DNA of 10,516 nucleotides from Parachlamydiales bacterium (GTDB lineage Bacteria; Chlamydiota; Chlamydiia; Chlamydiales; Simkaniaceae): positions 1 to 10,516 of the forward strand of contig DAOWHK010000100.1 in the NCBI GenBank assembly GCA_030641465.1, given 5' to 3'. The translations under genes were made by a program, and so were the position numbers. Below, piece by piece: positions 8,301 through 10,516 of this stretch (positions are counted from its first letter, which is position 1; every line of letters starts with the position of its first letter). A model generated the notes under the pieces. The model worked only from the letters and a program-made list of their open reading frames with translations. It made no database searches and had not been told where the DNA came from.

Positions 8301-8875
8301 AACTCCACTCGTCTTTTATCTTTTTGATCGGGCATGGAAAAAATAACTGCAAGTTCTGCAGAATCAATCGCAACCTCTTCTGCCTGAAGGAAAAAAGGAG
8401 AAGTTGCAAGAACTTTTGAAGCAAAAATATATTCATCAAGCAGCTCTTTTTTATAAGCTTTACCTTTCCTTTGATCTCGATTTGACACAGCTTGCTTGAC
8501 AACTTCAAGTAACTTTTCTTTTTCCTTTGAATCAATCTCGCTCTCATCCTCTAAATTCGTTTCTTTAGAATAATTTACAAGAATATCATCAAGAGAGTCT
8601 TCTAAATAAAAAAGTACAGCAGCAAGATGTTGGCAATCATAATGGTACGGGCAATCGCAATCTGAATCAATCGTTTCTGAATCAATCCGATCGATTTCTA
8701 TTTCACTTTCATAAGTATTTTTAAATTTCCCTAAAACTTGCGCGGAAATCTTAAGCGTTTTCGCATCAATGTGTAGAATTTTTGCAGACACAACCTTACT
8801 CTCAACGAATAAAGTTTTTCCCTCACTTAATATTGTAGCTGAGAAATCTTGCTTAAGTTTACGTATATTTAACAT
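5396..8875 (-). CDS. SWIM zinc-finger SNF2-family DNA helicase/translocase
   Basis: This 1159-residue protein has a SWIM-type zinc site near the N-terminus (C73, C75, C81, H83; pattern CxC-x5-CxH), which probably binds DNA or protein. A long region of about 100-680 follows without motifs I recognise; bacterial SNF2 proteins often have such a segment. The C-terminal half is a complete SNF2 motor: RNYQVEGVHWL near 698-708, Walker A GLGKT at 726-730, DEAQ box at 821-824, a SGTPIEN motif III shortly after, and motif VI DRVHRIGQ at 1097-1104. Such enzymes use ATP to translocate on double-stranded DNA and remodel protein-DNA or RNA polymerase complexes; the chlamydial target is not known. It corresponds in position to the SNF2-like gene between tig and mreB in C. 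trachomatis. The ATG has only a weak GGA upstream. It is the first gene of the minus-strand run and diverges from tRNA-Gly/tig. Confidence 0.94.
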   Translation of the reverse strand: MLNIRKLKQDFSATILSEGKTLFVESKVVSAKILHIDAKTLKISAQVLGKFKNTYESEIEIDRIDSETIDSDCDCPYHYDCQHLAAVLFYLEDSLDDILVNYSKETNLEDESEIDSKEKEKLLEVVKQAVSNRDQRKGKAYKKELLDEYIFASKVLATSPFFLQAEEVAIDSAELAVIFSMPDQKDKRRVEFQIALRLPSRSKPLHIPVIRSFLEAVRHKEPQYIGGKRYCFAVDSFIDLEKDIAQIILDHATFKDQVSHERGLKFASIDLKTFGMMLAKAYEKKTHMMNQKGGLFPEDELPTLPCLFEASFDAPLHFSPVHVGIHVNLEYIQPPSSKILLSPILITNEEMITLENASLLDCAKPGMLYDHVYYRFAENITRQHLKNIHALRDITIPEPLFGSFIENAIPELGSYASIDSADEIDQFITLPFTSKVEAVCDLSFLDGELDAKLQFKYNDDLIPASSKQLTFSHLESFQTEEGIVARNLVEEKQILENLFRDFFYDNEQQQYVSKSEKKIIEFMTDIIPKYQDIVTFNCPQNLLDQFIYDKSEFTLKLSDVERMDIYQIKMEVKGALKGVKIDRLWDCFVSNRTFIELETGRGNARKADSSGKIPKILVLDLDTIGAVIKLFDELGIEKLDNHTLERPLWSIANIDADQFKGLPVQFTMTTRLQEIRMQMVGEKVVEFSEVPKAVKAELRNYQVEGVHWLERLRMMYLNGILADDMGLGKTLQAIVALTQMHEKNEGSSLVVCPTSLLYNWKEEIAKFNPKLKVLVVDGMPSQRKKMIVNASKYDLLVTSYSLLQKDVEFYDSVYFCCVILDEAQHIKNRGTRNAKSVKLIKSKYRMVLSGTPIENALDELWSLFDFLMPGFLNSYERFVEKYIRATGDEQAQNLQYLRKKVAPFILRRMKVDVLDDLPPVSELTYHCQLTKMQKELYKSYAESARSELTKLVERNGFDKVQIHVLATLTRLKQICCHPAIFAKEHPEVGDSAKYDMLQELLQTLIEGNHKTVIFSQYTRMLQIMKDDLISKGVRFSYLDGSSKNRLEIVKEFNRDKTIPVFLVSLKAGGTGLNLVGADTVIHYDMWWNPAVESQATDRVHRIGQKQNVSVYKLVTKGTIEEKIVEMQNRKKGIVKKIVSCDDEAITKLSWEDVLELLQT

Positions 8876-8893
8876 AGGTCCAATTCAAAAAGT

Positions 8894-8920
8894 ATTTTAC
8901 CAAGATTTTTGCTTTTACAA
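8894..8920 (-). promoter_or_regulatory. Candidate promoter for the SNF2-mreB-pckA-dtd run
   Basis: On the minus strand, TAAAAT (8894-8899) matches the -10 consensus at five of six positions and is preceded directly by TGG, an extended -10 signature. A TTGTAA (8915-8920) lies 15 bases further upstream, shorter than ideal, so the extended -10 would have to carry much of the recognition. The site lies 18 bases before the helicase start codon. The DNA here is rich in A/T runs, so the call is tentative. Confidence 0.35.
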
Positions 8921-8998
8921 CTTTTTTGAAACGACTGCAATAAAAAAATGCAATTTACAATTTTTTTTTGTCATTCTCAAAAAAGTCCATAACTCATC

Positions 8999-9027
8999 TT
9001 GAAAAAAAAACACATTAGATTTAAACT
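8999..9027 (+). promoter_or_regulatory. Candidate sigma-70-type promoter for tRNA-Gly and tig
   Basis: TTGAAA (8999-9004) and TAAACT (9022-9027) are separated by 17 bases, with five and six of the invariant spacing features met: the -35 matches five of six consensus bases and the -10 four of six. It lies 13 bases before the mature 5' end of the tRNA, a suitable distance for tRNA transcription. The spacer contains a nine-A run, which could be bent DNA. Confidence 0.45.
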
Positions 9028-9040
9028 CCCTTATTCTAAT

Positions 9041-9112
9041 GCGGGTGTAGCTCAGTGGTAGAGCATCACGTTGCCAACGTGAATGTCGTGAGTTCGAATC
9101 TCATCACCCGCT
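9041..9112 (+). tRNA. tRNA-Gly (anticodon GCC)
   Basis: The sequence folds into a full cloverleaf. The acceptor stem GCGGGTG/CACCCGC has seven perfect pairs, the D-arm is GCTC/GAGC around AGTGGTA, the anticodon stem TCACG/CGTGA encloses TTGCCAA with anticodon GCC, and the T-arm GTGAG/CTCAT (one G-T pair) encloses TTCGAAT. The variable loop has five bases and the discriminator is T at 9112, typical of bacterial tRNA-Gly. The 3' CCA is not encoded, so a CCA-adding enzyme is needed. It reads glycine codons GGC and GGU. It lies 35 bases upstream of tig on the same strand with no terminator between. Confidence 0.97.
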
Positions 9113-9147
9113 ATTCTTAACAAGACCTCCATCAAAGGATCGAAATA

Positions 9148-10467
9148 ATGGAAAAAGTGCCTGAAGAGCCCCAAGAACTTACATCTGAAAACATCTCTGT
9201 ATCAATCACAAGAAAACCTGACTGCATGGTTGAACTTAGCGTCAAAGCAAAAAAACCCGTGATTGACAAAGCCTATGATAAAGCCGTCAAAGAGGTCAGT
9301 AAAGAAGTCTCTATCCCAGGATTTAGAAAAGGAAAAGCCCCTCAGCAACTCATCATTTCAAAATACGATTCCTCAATTGAGGAGAGATGGAAAAAAACAA
9401 TTGCAGACATTTCCTTCCAAGAAAGTGCAAAACTTGCAAAAACTCCACCTCTAAATCAAGATAGCCGAATCTCTTTTGACCTCAAATCTCACTCTAAAGA
9501 AGAAGCAGAAATGACTTTCGCTTATGAAGCCGAGCCCCTCATTCCTGAGATTAAATTTGACAAGCTCGAGCTCAGCAAAGAAGAAGCTGTTGAAATCACC
9601 GAAGAAAAAGTAGAGGAAACGATCCGTCAACTCCAACTCTTTTTTGCAAAATTTAACATCATTACAGAGCGCCCTGCAAAAGATGGCGATTTTGTCGTAA
9701 TTGATGTAGATATCATCGATGAAGATCCACCACAAAAAGCCCTGACCTCAGCACGATTTGAAGTCACAGAAAAAGGCATGGCAAAATGGATGAGAGAGCT
9801 CATCCTCGGAATGAAAGCTGGAGAGTCAAAAGAAGGGACAAGCCTTCCTGATGAAGACGCAATAGATGAACACAAAACCCCAGAGAAAAAAGTAAAACTC
9901 ACTATTATCTCCATTCAAGAGCCCGACCTTCCTAAAGTCAATGATGAACTTGCAAAAAAAGTGGGATGCGAAACCGTCGAAATCATGAAAAAAAATCTTG
10001 ACACTCTTCTAAATAAACAAGCCCTTGAACAAGCACAAAAAATCCGACGCGAAAAAATTTCTGACGTTTTAATAGAGCTTTATCCTTTTGACCTGCCAAA
10101 AACTCTTGTCGATAGAGAAACGCAGTACCGCCTCAAACAAGTAATCTCCGATCCAGTCTATACGGAGAAGCTTAGAGGAATGAATGAAGAGCAGCAAAAA
10201 GAATTTATTGCTTCAATTAAAACTCAAGGTGAGCGTGCTGTTAGACTGTTTTACTTATGTAGATCTATTGTACAAAAGAACTCCCTCTCTCTAAATCCAG
10301 AAGAAATAAACAGCCAAGCAAAGACCCCCCTCGAAGTGCTCTTTGGAGAAGGATCTACCGGTACTAATTCACAAACAGAAACGCAAGAACAAAAAGCTCT
10401 AACTATGTCAAAGCTCATGCTTACTAAAGCACAAGATTTTGCCCTAGAAAAACTTGATGGTAAGTAA
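9148..10467 (+). CDS. tig: Trigger factor, ribosome-associated chaperone and peptidyl-prolyl isomerase
   Basis: The 439-residue protein has the length and three-part layout of trigger factor, which binds near the ribosome exit tunnel and shields nascent chains. The ribosome-binding signature GFRKGKAP is at 58-65, in an N-terminal domain of about 16-130. An FKBP-type isomerase domain lies at about 175-257, beginning KDGDFVVIDV. The C-terminal chaperone arms follow from LPKVNDELAKKVG at 261-273. The signature lies about 15 residues further from the start than in E. coli because of an acidic extension (EKVPEEPQE); as I recall, C. trachomatis Tig also has an extended start. AAAGGA at 9134-9139, eight bases before the ATG, supports this start. 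In chlamydiae tig is usually followed by clpP and clpX, which would fall just outside the window. Confidence 0.96.
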   Translation: MEKVPEEPQELTSENISVSITRKPDCMVELSVKAKKPVIDKAYDKAVKEVSKEVSIPGFRKGKAPQQLIISKYDSSIEERWKKTIADISFQESAKLAKTPPLNQDSRISFDLKSHSKEEAEMTFAYEAEPLIPEIKFDKLELSKEEAVEITEEKVEETIRQLQLFFAKFNIITERPAKDGDFVVIDVDIIDEDPPQKALTSARFEVTEKGMAKWMRELILGMKAGESKEGTSLPDEDAIDEHKTPEKKVKLTIISIQEPDLPKVNDELAKKVGCETVEIMKKNLDTLLNKQALEQAQKIRREKISDVLIELYPFDLPKTLVDRETQYRLKQVISDPVYTEKLRGMNEEQQKEFIASIKTQGERAVRLFYLCRSIVQKNSLSLNPEEINSQAKTPLEVLFGEGSTGTNSQTETQEQKALTMSKLMLTKAQDFALEKLDGK

Positions 10468-10516
10468 GAATTTCTTTTCTAAAAACATCAACTGCGAGTA
10501 GTTTAGTAATAATAGT

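Noticed and set aside
8233..8547. 104-codon minus-strand frame inside the SNF2 gene
   Set aside because: It is out of frame within a long, intact helicase gene and has the Lys/Leu/Phe composition expected of AT-rich shadow frames.
9451..9914. Two minus-strand frames of 94 and 95 codons opposite tig
   Set aside because: Both are antisense to the isomerase region of trigger factor and show no family signature.

Overview
The window looks like a chromosomal segment of an AT-rich member of the Chlamydiae, more likely an environmental (amoeba- or arthropod-associated) lineage than a classical Chlamydia. The main clue is gene order. Trigger factor (tig), a tRNA-Gly, a SWIM/SNF2-family helicase, mreB and GTP-dependent PEP carboxykinase (pckA) sit side by side, and I recall the same neighbourhood in Chlamydia trachomatis (tig, the SNF2-type helicase, mreB, pckA). 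The second clue is two eukaryotic-type ubiquitin-ligase proteins, a gene class known to be expanded in environmental chlamydiae. The exact genus cannot be read from the sequence.

Layout. Positions 1-1463 (minus strand) hold an accessory pair. A RING-H2 protein with one membrane segment is followed nine bases later by an F-box-like, leucine-rich-repeat protein that runs off the left edge. Positions 1589-2014 (plus) are ndk, divergent from the RING gene. Positions 2004-8875 (minus) form a gene train read from right to left: SNF2/SWIM helicase, mreB, pckA, dtd. mreB, pckA and dtd overlap at stop/start codons (TAATG and ATGA), so they are probably translationally coupled. A small region with two competing hairpins separates the helicase from mreB. 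Positions 9041-10467 (plus) are tRNA-Gly(GCC) and tig, probably one transcript. The right end stops 49 bases after tig; clpP and clpX would be expected next if chlamydial order holds.

Function. The right and central parts are core functions: nascent-chain folding (tig), glycine decoding, chromatin or transcription remodelling (SNF2), the MreB division and cell-shape machinery, the PEP-oxaloacetate step (pckA), removal of D-amino acids from tRNA (dtd) and nucleotide balancing (ndk). The left end is different. It encodes two proteins whose recognisable domains act in eukaryotic ubiquitin ligation, an E3 RING module and a substrate-receptor module (F-box plus LRR). Bacteria have no such pathway of their own, so the likely site of action is the host cell. 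The two reading frames are in the same phase and separated by a single TAA codon. This pair is the most interesting part of the window. No mobile element, CRISPR array, rRNA or convincing intrinsic terminator was seen.
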